Shown here one piece after another: positions 1-7,971 of a stretch of DNA of 64,000 nucleotides (position 1 is its first letter; each line of letters starts with the position of its first letter). The stretch comes from Halorussus pelagicus (GTDB taxonomy: Archaea > Halobacteriota > Halobacteria > Halobacteriales > Haladaptataceae): contig NZ_CP035119.1 in assembly GCF_004087835.1 (NCBI RefSeq), forward strand, positions 2,666,001 through 2,730,000. Reading direction: 5' to 3'. A model generated the notes under the pieces. That model was given only the letters and a program-made list of their open reading frames with translations, did not search any database and was not told the origin of the DNA. The translations under genes and the position numbers were made by a program.

Positions 1-239
1 GCGTGCTGGGCCGGAACGTCAACTTCGGCGCGGGCACGAACGTCGCCAACCTCCGCCACGACGGCGACTCCGTGCGGCTTACTGTCAAGGGCGAGCGCGT
101 TTCGACGGGCCGCCGGAAGTTCGGCGTCGTCGTCGGCGACGACGCGAAGACGGCCATCAACACGAGTCTGAACGCGGGCGTGACGCTCTCTTCGCGCGCG
201 ACGACGACGCCCGGCGAAGTCGTGACGCGGGACAGATAA
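1..239 (+). CDS. C-terminal end of GlmU-like bifunctional sugar-1-phosphate nucleotidyl/acetyltransferase (partial)
   Basis: The reading frame is already open at the left edge and stops with TAA at 237-239, so only the C-terminus is present. The roughly 79 residues carry the left-handed beta-helix signature of hexapeptide acyltransferases, with LGRNVNFGAGT near the start and NTSLNAGV near the end. This matches the C-terminal domain of archaeal GlmU-type enzymes, which make UDP-GlcNAc or related nucleotide sugars for surface glycans. The GTG at position 3 is internal, not a true start. Substrate specificity cannot be read from this fragment. The family call is fairly secure, the exact enzyme is not. 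Confidence 0.75.
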   Translation, partial: VLGRNVNFGAGTNVANLRHDGDSVRLTVKGERVSTGRRKFGVVVGDDAKTAINTSLNAGVTLSSRATTTPGEVVTRDR

Positions 240-563
240 CGGAGTTCGCGCACGATTCGACGTTCTGCCCGGCGCGTGCTGGTGCGACGGCGCAGGTGCG
301 CCGTCGAACCAACCGCGCGAGGTCTGCGCGAGCGGACGTGAGCGCAGGCTCGGAAGACGCAGTTTGTCCTCCGGTGGACGAGCGAGCGAAGCGAGCGAGG
401 AGGCTGGGGAGGCGTGAGGCTGATGCGGGGCGGGGCGGTGCCGTGCGGGGCGGGTGCGGTATGATTGGCTCAAGCCTGAAGCTAGCTTCGCTCCGAGACT
501 CATCCTGTTCCTTCGCTCCGTTACCCACCCGACTCCTTCGCTCCGACGAGTACACTGTCTCCG
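240..563. other. Intergenic region with low-complexity and repeat sequence, no gene
   Basis: This 324-base gap lies between the converging ends of the GlmU-like gene and the DCC-family gene. Its centre (309-471) is a copy of a dispersed element also found near 40.7 kb. The rest is low-complexity GAGCGAAGCGAG-type sequence common between haloarchaeal genes. Short frames here have unhaloarchaeal Arg/Pro-rich compositions and I reject them as genes. Confidence 0.6.
309..471 (+). repeat. Dispersed structured repeat, copy A (long form)
   Basis: The 5' end contains CCAACCGCGCGAGG and the 3' part contains GGGGAGGCGTGAGGC, followed by a GCGGG/GCGGT-rich run ending in TGCGGTATGA. The same ordered blocks occur at 40637-40721 with a much shorter middle. 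The middle of this copy holds CCTCC...GGAGG and the mirror-symmetric GAGCGAAGCGAG sequence. Order and spacing of the shared blocks suggest one element type rather than chance GC-rich sequence. Strand is arbitrary and function is unknown. Confidence 0.5.
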
Positions 564-992
564 TTAGCGACCCACTTTCGCGGTGTGCCACGCGTTCGCC
601 GCCAACTCCCCGAACGCCTCCATCCCTGCCTCCGAAAGCGGATAGGTACCGTGATACGGCTCAGGCTCACCCTCCACGCCCGTCACGCGCCGAATCGCGT
701 CGGCCAGCGACTCGTAGTTGTCGCCCACGATGTCCCCCACGAGGACGGGCATCCCGGCCCGGTCGCAGAGTTCGCGCGCCGCCTCGCGGCCGACGTAGAC
801 GCGTTCCTCCCGGTTATCCGCGAAGACCAGCGCGAAGGGGGTCTCGCCGAACTGCGCTTCGAGAAACGCTTGGGCCGGGTCGTCGCCCCACGCGATAGCG
901 CCGACGCCGTCGAGTCGCCGGAGCGCCGTGGCCGCCGCCGAGCAGAACGGACACTCGCCGTCGTAGACGAGGGCCGCGTGGTAGTCGCTCAT
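564..992 (-). CDS. DCC-family thiol-disulfide oxidoreductase-like protein (DUF393)
   Basis: The 142-residue protein begins with the family signature YDGECPFC (Cys14 and Cys17 form CxxC) after a short strand. The rest has a small alpha/beta thioredoxin-like layout. DCC proteins are predicted thiol-disulfide oxidoreductases of uncharacterised substrate. I chose the ATG at 990-992 because the family signature lies about 10 residues from it. The upstream in-frame extension runs into a tandem repeat (1010-1090) and has no family match. It is probably monocistronic, converging with the gene at the left edge. Confidence 0.85.
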   Translation of the reverse strand: MSDYHAALVYDGECPFCSAAATALRRLDGVGAIAWGDDPAQAFLEAQFGETPFALVFADNREERVYVGREAARELCDRAGMPVLVGDIVGDNYESLADAIRRVTGVEGEPEPYHGTYPLSEAGMEAFGELAANAWHTAKVGR

Positions 993-1009
993 GGACGAGT
1001 GTAGGACCG

Positions 1010-1090
1010 CTGGCGGTAAAACAGCGATGGGGCCACTGCTGGCGGTAAAACGGTGATGGGCCACTGCTGGCGACAAAACGGCGATGGGGC
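1010..1090. repeat. Three-copy 28-29 bp tandem repeat
   Basis: Three near-identical units start at 1010, 1039 and 1067. Each begins CTGGCGGTAAAAC (CTGGCGACAAAAC in the third) and continues with GATGGG and, in the first two, GCCACTG. The array sits just upstream of the DCC gene start on the minus strand, in its promoter or leader region. Unit length differs by one base between copies, as in slippage-type expansion. No coding function is likely. Confidence 0.8.
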
Positions 1091-1162
1091 GACGGCGAGC
1101 GCCGACCGGACCGCGCCGTAGCCGAGAAACACAAATATGTCTCTAACACTGCTACATCTGTC

Positions 1163-1525
1163 TCACCGCTTCGACTGGCCCGGCGGCTTGTCGTGTTCCG
1201 CGCGGTGGTCGAGCATCGCGTCGTTCTGGCAGGCCCGAATCCGGAGGTCCGACCGGGGCTTGGCGACGCAGGAGAGAATCAGGTCGGCCTCCTCGTCTTC
1301 CTCGTAGTAGCGCCGGGCGTCAGACTGGTCAACCTCGCCCGAGAGCAGTTTCGCGGCGCAGGTGGTACACCACCCCTGCTGGCAGTCGGCCGGAAGCCAG
1401 ACGCCCGCACTCCGTGCGGCCGAGAGGACGTACTCGCTCTCGGGAACCTCGATTTCGACGGTCTCTCCGGCCTGCTCGACGGCGCAGTCCGCCGGAATCT
1501 CGATGACGACGGTGTACGTACTCAC
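1163..1525 (-). CDS. 2Fe-2S ferredoxin (plant/haloarchaeal type)
   Basis: A 120-residue soluble electron carrier. The four cluster ligands are visible as Cys48-x4-Cys53-x2-Cys56 (CQQGWCTTC) and Cys86 (ILSC), the classic plant-type 2Fe-2S spacing. The GTG at 1523-1525 is taken as start because the beta-grasp fold begins directly after it (STYTVVIEI). A TATA-like TTTATC on the minus strand about 15-20 bases upstream gives little room for a leader. The longer in-frame extension toward 1834 is antisense to the neighbouring ferritin-like gene and is rejected. The redox partner is unknown. Confidence 0.88.
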   Translation of the reverse strand: MSTYTVVIEIPADCAVEQAGETVEIEVPESEYVLSAARSAGVWLPADCQQGWCTTCAAKLLSGEVDQSDARRYYEEDEEADLILSCVAKPRSDLRIRACQNDAMLDHRAEHDKPPGQSKR

Positions 1526-1558
1526 GACGATTGGTAGTCGATAAATCGGGATGAACGT

Positions 1559-1594
1559 GTCGGCGACCGAGCGCGTAGCGACCGATTCGCCGAC
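1559..1594 (-). terminator. Possible stem-loop just downstream of the Dps-like gene
   Basis: Arms GTCGGCGA (1559-1566) and TCGCCGAC (1587-1594) are perfectly complementary and lie 24 bases past the stop of the ferritin-like gene on the minus strand. There is no following T-run, so terminator function is a weak inference. It could also act in the short gap before the ferredoxin promoter. Confidence 0.3.
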
Positions 1595-1617
1595 CGTCGC
1601 GGTTCGCGTTGCCGTCG

Positions 1618-2280
1618 TCAGGCCGAGTCGTTGATGCGTCGGTTGGTCGAGTACGGCGCGTCGCCGGGTTCGCCGCGGACGAAGTGGCCCGCCGGGTTGA
1701 TTTCGCCGTCGCGCTCCATGCTGAGGAGTTCCACGAACCACGCTTCGTGTTCGATTTCCTCCTGCAGGATGCGACTCGCCATGTCGTAGGTCCGCGGGTC
1801 CTTTCCTTGGGTCATGTCGCAGATTTCGCTCCACGTCCGGATGGCGCAGCGCTCGGCCTCCAGCAGCACTTCGAGGACGCTCTCGGCATCGAGTTGTTCG
1901 AGGTCGTCCGGTGCGTCGCCGCCCATCGCCACCGGCAGTTCCGCGTGCGGACAGGACGCTCGACTCATGAAGTCGCCGATGTCGTTCGGGAGCGACCCGC
2001 CGAGTTCGTAGACGCGAGGCGCGACCAACTCGAAGTGCGCGCGGTCTTCGAGGCGCGCGTCCTCGGTAATCTCCTTGTAGTCCTCGTGGCCCGCGAGGTG
2101 CATCCGGAGGTTGGTGTAGTAGTAGTACGTGCTGAACTCCGCGCCGATGGCGTCGATGAGGCGTTCGCGCAGTTCCTCCGGTTCGAGTCCGCGCTCGCGG
2201 AGCGATTCCATTCCCACTCGCATGCTGGTGTCGCCCGGTTCGTAGCTACCGGACCCGTGTCGTCGGTCGTCGTCTCCCAT
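1618..2280 (-). CDS. Ferritin-like DPSL/Dps-type protein
   Basis: A 220-residue four-helix-bundle protein of the Dps-like ferritin type, expected to oxidise and store iron and protect DNA from peroxide. The helices carry the expected acidic/His ligands ([28 protein letters not shown]). Cysteines in ERCAI and SEIC resemble the Cys pair of archaeal DPSL (thioferritin-like) proteins rather than classical DpsA. The ATG at 2278-2280 is chosen because further upstream sequence reads as promoter. It is divergent from the helicase gene. Iron or redox regulation is likely from function, but I see no iron box directly upstream. Confidence 0.8.
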   Translation of the reverse strand: MGDDDRRHGSGSYEPGDTSMRVGMESLRERGLEPEELRERLIDAIGAEFSTYYYYTNLRMHLAGHEDYKEITEDARLEDRAHFELVAPRVYELGGSLPNDIGDFMSRASCPHAELPVAMGGDAPDDLEQLDAESVLEVLLEAERCAIRTWSEICDMTQGKDPRTYDMASRILQEEIEHEAWFVELLSMERDGEINPAGHFVRGEPGDAPYSTNRRINDSA

Positions 2281-2384
2281 TGTGTTCTCCCCCGCGAAAC
2301 CCGACGACTCACAAACCCTTAGTAATTCTTCCCAGAGTACGAACACAGGTTCTCGATTCCGGGGGCACCGACCGCCAGCGTTCA

Positions 2385-2418
2385 CTTTCGCTCCGCGGCG
2401 AAAGGGGTTAGGGACCCC
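2385..2418 (+). other. Two adjacent hairpins before the helicase gene
   Basis: CTTTCGC (2385-2391) pairs with GCGAAAG (2398-2404), and GGGGT (2404-2408) pairs with ACCCC (2414-2418). The second arm can instead pair as TAGGG with CCCTA further on, giving mutually exclusive structures. They lie 18-50 bases before the helicase start, so they would be in a leader if transcription starts upstream. No recognised riboswitch class is matched. Confidence 0.3.
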
Positions 2419-2435
2419 GACCCTATCGCCGACTC

Positions 2436-4775
2436 GTGGACGAGACCATCGATTGGCTCCAGGACCGACCCTACTACGCCGGGCAGGTCGAGACCCACCG
2501 GACCCTCCCCGGTCGGGACGGCGACTTCGCCGACGTGGAACTCGAAGGGCGACTGGAGAGCGCGCTCGAATCGCGGGGCATCGACCGCCTCTATCGCCAC
2601 CAAGTCGAGACCATCGAGGCGGTTCGCCGCGGCGAGAACGTCGTCGTCGCCACGCCGACCGCGAGCGGCAAGAGCCTCGCGTACACCGTCCCGGCGTTCG
2701 AGCGCGCGATGGACCACGGCGGGCGCACCCTCTACGTCGCGCCCCAGAACGCGCTCATCAACGACCAAGAGGAGACCCTCTCGGACCTCGCCCGCGAGTT
2801 GGGCTTCGGCAGTCGCGTCTCCGTCGAGCAGTACACCGGGCGACTGAGCAAGTCCGAGAAGCGCGACGTTCGGGACCGGCGGCCGACCGTCGTTCTCACG
2901 AACCCCGACATGCTCCACTACGCGCTTCTGCCCCACGCCCACCGCCTTTGGGACTGGTTTTTCAAGGGTCTCGAAACGGTCGTGCTGGACGAGGTTCACG
3001 AGTACCGCGGCGTCTTCGGAAGCCACGTCGCGCTCCTGCTCCGACGACTCCGGCGCATCTGCGACCGCTTCGACGCCGACCCCGAGTTCGTCTGCTGTTC
3101 GGCGACCATCGGGAACCCCGTCGAACACGCCGCGAGCGTGACCGGGACCCCCGAATCGTCGTTCCGACTGATAGACGAGGACGTGAGCGACACCGGGCCG
3201 ACTCACTGGGTGCTGTGGAACCCGCCGGAGTACGAGACCGCGCAGGTAGGAACGTCGGGCCAGCGCCGGTCGAACCACGCCGAGACCAAGCGCCTGTTCG
3301 CCGACCTCGTCTCGAAGGAGTACCAGACGCTCACCTTCACTCGCGCCCGGCAGGCCGCCGAGCAGTGGGCGATGGAGAGCGCCGACGAGTTGCGCGACAG
3401 GGACCGAGGCGACCTCGCGCCCGACGTGACGGCGTATCAGGCCGCGCTAAGCGACGACCGCCGGAAGGAAATCGAGCGAGGGCTTCAGAACGGCGAGGTC
3501 CGAGGCGTTTGGAGTACCAACGCGCTCGAACTCGGCGTGGACATCGGGGGTCTCGACGCGGTGTTGCTCGACGGCTACCCCGGCACGCGGATGGCGGCGT
3601 TCCAGCAGGCCGGGCGCGCGGGCCGAGGCGACGACCCGAGTCTCGTCGCCCTCGTCGCCGGAGAAGACCAGTTGGACCAGTACCTGATGGCCAACCCCGA
3701 GGAGTTCTTCGCGGGGTCGCCCGAGCGCGCAGTCGTCAACCCCGCGAACGACCAACTCCTGCCCGACCACGTGCTGTCGGCGGCCCGCGAGACGTGGCTC
3801 TCGCCCGAGGACGCCGACTACTTCGGCGAGGAGTTTCCGGACCTCGTGGCCGACCTCGAAGCGGAGGGTTTGCTGGAACAGCGCATCACCGACGACGGTC
3901 TGCGCTGGACCTACGACGGCGACGGCAGTCCCCAACACGAGATGAGTCTGCGCTCCATCGACGACCGCGAGGTGAACCTGCTGGACCGGCGCAACGGCGA
4001 CACCATCGCCACCCTCCCCTTCGAGGACGCGCTGACCGACGCCCACCCCGGTGCCATCTACCACCATCAGGGCCAGTCCTACGAGGTGGTGGACCTCGAC
4101 CTGGACAAAGAAGTCGCGGAACTGAGTCCGACGTGGGCCGACTACCACACCAAGGTCCTCCACGAGAAGGAGATTACCGTCGAGGAGGACCTGCGCGAGA
4201 AGCGACTGGCCACCCGCGAGGACGTGGCTGTCAGGTTCGCCGACGTGACGATGCGCAAGCAGATTACCGGCTTCGAGCGCCGCGACCGCTCGGGCGAGAC
4301 GCTGGCCCGCGAGTCGCTGGAGATGCCCGAAATCTCGCTCCGGACGAAGGCGCTGTACTTCACGGTGCCCCGCGAGGTCGAACAGGCGATGCGCGAGCAG
4401 GGCGACTTCAACGGCGGCATTCACGCCGCCGAACACGGGATGATTTCGCTGTTCCCGCTGGAACTGCTCTGTGACCGCGCAGACATCGGCGGTCTCTCGA
4501 CGCCGATGCATCCCGCCACCGGCAGAAGCACCATCTTCATCTACGACGGCTACCCCGGCGGCGTCGGACTCGTCCGAGAGGGCTACGAGACGGTGTCGGA
4601 CCTGATGGCCCAGACCGCCGAGATGATAGAAGCCTGTGACTGCGACGCCGCGGGCGGGTGTCCCGCCTGCGTGCAGTCGCCCCACTGCGGGAACGCCAAC
4701 GACCCCCTAGACAAGGAGCAAGCGCGCTTCCTGCTGGAGGAACTGACTGGCCGCGACGCCGAGGGGACGGAGTAG
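2436..4775 (+). CDS. DEAD/DEAH-box helicase with DUF1998 zinc-binding C-terminus (Hrq1/MrfA family)
   Basis: A 779-residue superfamily 2 helicase. Walker A is TPTASGKS (residues 73-80), the DEVH box is at about 185-188, and motif VI is QAGRAGRG in the second RecA domain. The C-terminal DUF1998 region ends in a four-Cys cluster ([12 protein letters not shown]...HC). This is the Hrq1/MrfA architecture, 3'-5' helicases linked to repair of mitomycin-type and crosslink damage. Start is the GTG at 2436; there is no earlier plausible start. The gene stands alone on this strand with hairpins upstream. The family is clear, and the repair role is inferred from homologues. Confidence 0.9.
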   Translation: MDETIDWLQDRPYYAGQVETHRTLPGRDGDFADVELEGRLESALESRGIDRLYRHQVETIEAVRRGENVVVATPTASGKSLAYTVPAFERAMDHGGRTLYVAPQNALINDQEETLSDLARELGFGSRVSVEQYTGRLSKSEKRDVRDRRPTVVLTNPDMLHYALLPHAHRLWDWFFKGLETVVLDEVHEYRGVFGSHVALLLRRLRRICDRFDADPEFVCCSATIGNPVEHAASVTGTPESSFRLIDEDVSDTGPTHWVLWNPPEYETAQVGTSGQRRSNHAETKRLFADLVSKEYQTLTFTRARQAAEQWAMESADELRDRDRGDLAPDVTAYQAALSDDRRKEIERGLQNGEVRGVWSTNALELGVDIGGLDAVLLDGYPGTRMAAFQQAGRAGRGDDPSLVALVAGEDQLDQYLMANPEEFFAGSPERAVVNPANDQLLPDHVLSAARETWLSPEDADYFGEEFPDLVADLEAEGLLEQRITDDGLRWTYDGDGSPQHEMSLRSIDDREVNLLDRRNGDTIATLPFEDALTDAHPGAIYHHQGQSYEVVDLDLDKEVAELSPTWADYHTKVLHEKEITVEEDLREKRLATREDVAVRFADVTMRKQITGFERRDRSGETLARESLEMPEISLRTKALYFTVPREVEQAMREQGDFNGGIHAAEHGMISLFPLELLCDRADIGGLSTPMHPATGRSTIFIYDGYPGGVGLVREGYETVSDLMAQTAEMIEACDCDAAGGCPACVQSPHCGNANDPLDKEQARFLLEELTGRDAEGTE

Positions 4776-4853
4776 TCCGGCGGACCGACCGCAGTCGAAG
4801 TTCGTTAGCGCCGAAAACAAAAGTATATACGATATGACTAGAAATATGGACCA

Positions 4854-5612
4854 ATGCCCTCCAAACTTAGTATCGGACGCTCGTTGAGCTACGCGGTCGA
4901 TAAGCTCTCGACGCGCGGCGGAGCGACCCTCATCGCCGCCTACGTCGTCTTCCAACTCGCCACGCAGGTCGTCACCCAGTCGCTGTTCGCCGAGGCGTTG
5001 GCCGGTCTCCCCGAGACCGGGCAGTCCTCGCAGTTGTATCCGCTCGCACTCGGAGTTCCGATGGCCGTCAGCGCCGTCCTCGGTCTCGTCCTCCTCGTCG
5101 CTGGCACCGTTCTCGGCATCGTCGCCATGCGGGCGCTGTACGCCGACACCGACGCCGTTCCGAGCGCCGACCACACCCGGCGGCTCGCCCGGACAGTCGG
5201 TGTGACGTTCGTCGTCTCCATTCTCGTGACAATAGTCACGCTCATCGGGTTCGGCTTCCTGTTTTTCCCCGGCCTGTTCCTCGGTGTCAGTCTGTTGTTC
5301 ACTTCCCTCGTGGTCGCCGTCGAGGACGCCGGGGTCGTGGAGTCGATGAAACGAAGCTGGGAACTCACCTCCGGACACCGGCTCCGCCTGTTCGGACTCG
5401 GCTTCGTCGTCGCCATCATCGCCGGTCTGGTCGGTGGCATCGTGGGTCTGGTCGGAGTCATCGACCCGCTCGTGAACGCCCTCCTGACCGGAGCCTTCTC
5501 CGGCGTCGCCTCGGTGTTCGGCGTCGCGGTACTCGTCGGCGCGTATCGACAGCTCGTGGACGACGGTGCGAACGATGACGGCGCGGACGCACTCGACGCG
5601 AGCGCGGTTTGA
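4854..5612 (+). CDS. Haloarchaeal multi-pass membrane protein (DUF4013/DUF7847-like)
   Basis: A 252-residue integral membrane protein with about five or six hydrophobic segments. The central motif EDAGVVESMKRSWELTSGHR is typical of the glycerophosphodiester-phosphodiesterase-associated membrane domain family common in haloarchaea. A TATATA element at about 4823-4829 lies 25-30 bases before the ATG, suggesting a leaderless mRNA. The acidic C-terminal tail is presumably cytoplasmic. No biochemical function is known for this group. Confidence 0.7.
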   Translation: MPSKLSIGRSLSYAVDKLSTRGGATLIAAYVVFQLATQVVTQSLFAEALAGLPETGQSSQLYPLALGVPMAVSAVLGLVLLVAGTVLGIVAMRALYADTDAVPSADHTRRLARTVGVTFVVSILVTIVTLIGFGFLFFPGLFLGVSLLFTSLVVAVEDAGVVESMKRSWELTSGHRLRLFGLGFVVAIIAGLVGGIVGLVGVIDPLVNALLTGAFSGVASVFGVAVLVGAYRQLVDDGANDDGADALDASAV

Positions 5613-5690
5613 AGTTCCCGCGACCAGAATTATCGACGCTGAGAAGCGGACCGCAAAACTAAGTCGGCCCCCTCACAACTCCTGAACGAC

Positions 5691-6086
5691 ATGGACGACG
5701 AGGACCTCGATGCAGTCCGTGAGCGCAAGAAGCGCGCGCTCGCACAGAAACAGGGCCTCGGCGCGCCAGCGTCGCCGGTGTACGTCGATGGCTCCCAGAG
5801 CTTCGACCAGACCGTGACGGCCCACGATGTCGTGTTGGTCCACTACTACGCCAACGGCGGGGCGGGCCAGCGCCTCCACCCGGTCGTCGAGTCCGTCGCC
5901 CGCGAGACGTTCGCCGCGGTGGCGAAAGTCAATATCGTGCATCACCAGAAGTTGGCCTTGGAGCGCGGCATCGAGGCCACACCAGCGTTCGAGGTGTACG
6001 CCGACGGCGACTGTCAAGAGCGCGTTCGGGGCCAGGTCGAGAAGCGCGAGTTGGTCGAGTTGGTCGGGGAGTACACGTCGTTCTGA
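5691..6086 (+). CDS. Thioredoxin-fold protein lacking the CxxC motif
   Basis: The 131-residue protein has a thioredoxin pattern: strand VVLVHYYANG, then helix, then KVNIVHHQKLALERGIEATPAFEVYADG with the cis-Pro strand TPAFEVY. Where thioredoxins carry WCxxC it has GGAG (residues 56-59), so no redox-active dithiol is possible. A charged helix precedes the fold. It may be a binding or chaperone-like thioredoxin-fold protein. It is followed by converging zinc-ribbon genes on the other strand. Confidence 0.75.
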   Translation: MDDEDLDAVRERKKRALAQKQGLGAPASPVYVDGSQSFDQTVTAHDVVLVHYYANGGAGQRLHPVVESVARETFAAVAKVNIVHHQKLALERGIEATPAFEVYADGDCQERVRGQVEKRELVELVGEYTSF

Positions 6087-6112
6087 ACGCGAACGGAGTC
6101 CGTTCCGAGGAG

Positions 6113-6280
6113 TTACATCGCGCCAGCGACGCCGCTTCCGATGGCGGCACCGCAGTCCGCGCAGGCGACGAGATAGAACCGCTTCGAGGCTTTGAAAAAT
6201 CCGGTCGTGGAGTCCATATCCAGAAACTCCACGTCGCCCTGCTCTTCCAGCGTCGTCTCGCACTCGGGACAGTGAACCAT
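6113..6280 (-). CDS. Small CPxC zinc-ribbon protein, tandem copy 2
   Basis: A 55-residue protein with two zinc knuckles, CPEC near the N-terminus and CADC near residue 42, followed by the tail GSGVAGA. It is a clear paralogue of the protein encoded immediately upstream (6283-6468) and begins two bases after that gene's stop, so the two are surely co-transcribed. The ATG at 6278-6280 is fixed by the alignment of the MVHCP start in both copies. Small haloarchaeal zinc-finger proteins of this size are often regulators or protein-interaction modules. The specific role is unknown. Confidence 0.75.
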   Translation of the reverse strand: MVHCPECETTLEEQGDVEFLDMDSTTGFFKASKRFYLVACADCGAAIGSGVAGAM

Positions 6281-6282
6281 CG

Positions 6283-6468
6283 TCAAGCGGCACCCCCGTT
6301 CGATTTCGCACCCGCGACGCCGCTCCCGATGGTGCGACCGCACTCGGCGCAGTTAGCGGTGTAGAACCGCTTCGAGGCTCTGACGATACCCATCGCGGAG
6401 TCCACTTCTTCGAAGTCGATGTCCGCCACGTCGGCGAGCGAACTGTCACATCCGGGGCAGTGTACCAT
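6283..6468 (-). CDS. Small CPxC zinc-ribbon protein, tandem copy 1
   Basis: A 61-residue protein with CPGC and CAEC zinc knuckles around a conserved SAMGIVRASKRFY segment and ending GSGVAGA plus a short tail. It is the first gene of a two-gene tandem with its paralogue at 6113-6280. It is divergent from the iron-box-controlled gene at 6615 across a 146-base gap. An AT-rich stretch (complement of GACAAAAATCTC, about 6491-6502) may be its promoter. Function is unknown. Confidence 0.75.
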   Translation of the reverse strand: MVHCPGCDSSLADVADIDFEEVDSAMGIVRASKRFYTANCAECGRTIGSGVAGAKSNGGAA

Positions 6469-6577
6469 GTCGGCAGACTATTCAGAGCCGTGACAAAAAT
6501 CTCTTGTGGTAGCGCGACCGGTCCGCCGAGTTCCGTACCGACGACGGCGTCGCAGCGACGCCCATCCGAAAGTTCTT

Positions 6578-6611
6578 TTAGGCCAGCCTAATTCGGATTA
6601 GGTAAGCCTAA
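6578..6611 (+). promoter_or_regulatory. Two tandem DtxR/SirR-type iron-box palindromes
   Basis: TTAGGCCAGCCTAA (6578-6591) and TTAGGTAAGCCTAA (6598-6611) are near-perfect palindromes. They share TTAGG...AGCCTAA and are spaced 20 bp start to start (two helical turns), ending 3 bp before the ATG of the next gene. This matches the TTAGGnnnnCCTAA pattern bound by metal-dependent DtxR-family repressors (Idr/SirR in haloarchaea). Placement over the transcription start predicts repression when iron or manganese is replete. Binding itself is inferred. Confidence 0.8.
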
Positions 6612-6614
6612 AAC

Positions 6615-7061
6615 ATGACCTGCTCCCTCGACGCCATCCGCGGAGAAATCGCCGACCTCGCCGCTGACGGCGGCGATTTCTACGTCGCGTGTGCCGACAC
6701 GGACGAGTGCCCCGCGCCGCTGACTGGCCGGGAGTTCCCTACCGAGGCGGCCGCCAACGAGGCCGCGGACCTCGCCCGAACCTACCGCGAGGCGCTCCGC
6801 GAGACCGACCCGCAACTCCCCGAGCATCGCCTCTCGGTATACGAGCGACCGGGCGACGCGCCCACGCTGGTCTCGACCCGCGAGCGCACCGAGGGGAGAC
6901 GCGCGAACGGTCTCCCCCAGTCCTCGCGGTCGGTGACCCTCTCGGGCGACTGCGAGTCCGAGTGGCTCCGGATGGACAACGCGCCGCTGGTCCACGTCCG
7001 GAGCGACGGCGAACCGCTCCCTGACGACGCCGTAGAGCGCCAACTCGACTCGAAGCTATGA
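6615..7061 (+). CDS. Haloarchaeal protein of unknown function, iron-box controlled (DUF7552-like)
   Basis: A 148-residue acidic soluble protein with no recognised catalytic motif. It has two short Cys-containing segments (ACADTDECPAP), a helical middle, and a C-terminal block ESEWLRMDNAPLVHVRSDGEP ending in a KL dipeptide. The ATG at 6615 lies directly after two iron boxes, so the transcript is probably leaderless and metal-repressed. It overlaps the next gene by 4 bases (ATGA), indicating translational coupling. A paralogue lies at 7972-8463. I suspect a haloarchaeal DUF7552 member. The role may be in iron limitation, by inference from the operator only. Confidence 0.7.
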   Translation: MTCSLDAIRGEIADLAADGGDFYVACADTDECPAPLTGREFPTEAAANEAADLARTYREALRETDPQLPEHRLSVYERPGDAPTLVSTRERTEGRRANGLPQSSRSVTLSGDCESEWLRMDNAPLVHVRSDGEPLPDDAVERQLDSKL

Positions 7062-7879
7062 TCGAACAGTTCCCCACAGGAGACGCGACGACGTTCGAAC
7101 CCCGGACGCCCGCGGCGGTCGAACGCGCGGCGAGCGAGCGCGACCGCATCGCCGAAAAAGTCGCGGCGTTCGGCGAGTTCCGCGAGCGCGTCGCGGCGGT
7201 GTCGGTCACCAACGCGAATCGACAGGGCGGCCGGTCGGCGGGGTCGTCGGGCGGCAGGTCGGCCGGGAGCGCGCTCGCCGTCGGAACGACCGGAGCGGAC
7301 GCGTCCGGCGGCGCGGCGACCGTCCGCGAGGCATTCCGCGAGACGGTTCTACCCTACGCCGACGCCGAGTCGATGCAGGAAGCGATGGCCGACGAGCTAT
7401 CGCCGGAACTGACCGCGGCGCTCTCGCCCGCGGCGGGCGGGTTCTCGACCGGACTCAAGCGCCAACTCCTCTCGCAGGCCGACCAGCGCCGCAAGGAGTG
7501 TCGCCTGCTCGCCGAGGGCATCGAAGGCGAGCGCGACCGAGTCCGAGACATCGCCGACGAACTGAGCGACATGACCGACTGGCTGGCGGACGCCGACGAA
7601 ACACCCCTGCTCCAACTCGGCTTCGAGGAGTTGCGGGCGCGCCACGACCGACTGGCCGAGTTCCGCGCGACCTGCGACCGCATCGCCGCCGAGCGACAGG
7701 CCGCGATTCGGGAGACGCGCAACGACGGCCTGACCGGGATTCGGGAGTCGGAGCTACTCGCCCACCTCTACGGCGAGTTTTCGGACGCTCACCCCGTGCT
7801 GGCGGACCTCGCGGAACTCGACGCCGTGCTGGCCGACTGCCAGCGCGCGGTCCGGAGTCACCTCTGCGCTCGCGTGTGA
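7058..7879 (+). CDS. Helical haloarchaeal protein of unknown function (DUF7260-like)
   Basis: A 273-residue, Glu/Arg/Ala-rich, almost wholly alpha-helical protein. It has a low-complexity Gly/Ser linker at about residues 50-75 and long coiled-coil-prone helices from about 125 to 240 (RRKECRLLAEGIEGERDRVR and onward). No signal peptide or membrane segment is visible. It starts inside the stop of the 6615 gene, so it shares that gene's iron boxes. It resembles the DUF7260 group found beside DUF7552 genes in haloarchaea, but I give that name with caution. A structural or scaffold role is possible. Confidence 0.65.
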   Translation: MIEQFPTGDATTFEPRTPAAVERAASERDRIAEKVAAFGEFRERVAAVSVTNANRQGGRSAGSSGGRSAGSALAVGTTGADASGGAATVREAFRETVLPYADAESMQEAMADELSPELTAALSPAAGGFSTGLKRQLLSQADQRRKECRLLAEGIEGERDRVRDIADELSDMTDWLADADETPLLQLGFEELRARHDRLAEFRATCDRIAAERQAAIRETRNDGLTGIRESELLAHLYGEFSDAHPVLADLAELDAVLADCQRAVRSHLCARV

Positions 7880-7971
7880 GAAATGGAGCGCGCAGGTTCT
7901 GTCAGCGCGGCGGCCGACGAGGATACCGAAACGACTTCAACGGTCCGCTGAGGGCTGGCCACCGAGTCCCC

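Noticed and set aside
296-898. Plus-strand open frame from the repeat region through the DCC gene
   Set aside because: It is antisense to 564-992 and its first part is the dispersed repeat.
1526-1834. N-terminal extension of the ferredoxin
   Set aside because: It overlaps the Dps-like gene and lacks family similarity; GTG 1525 has a fitting promoter and fold start.
2282-4474. 730-codon open frame on the plus strand inside the helicase gene
   Set aside because: It is an Arg/Pro-rich out-of-frame shadow of 2436-4775, which has intact helicase motifs.
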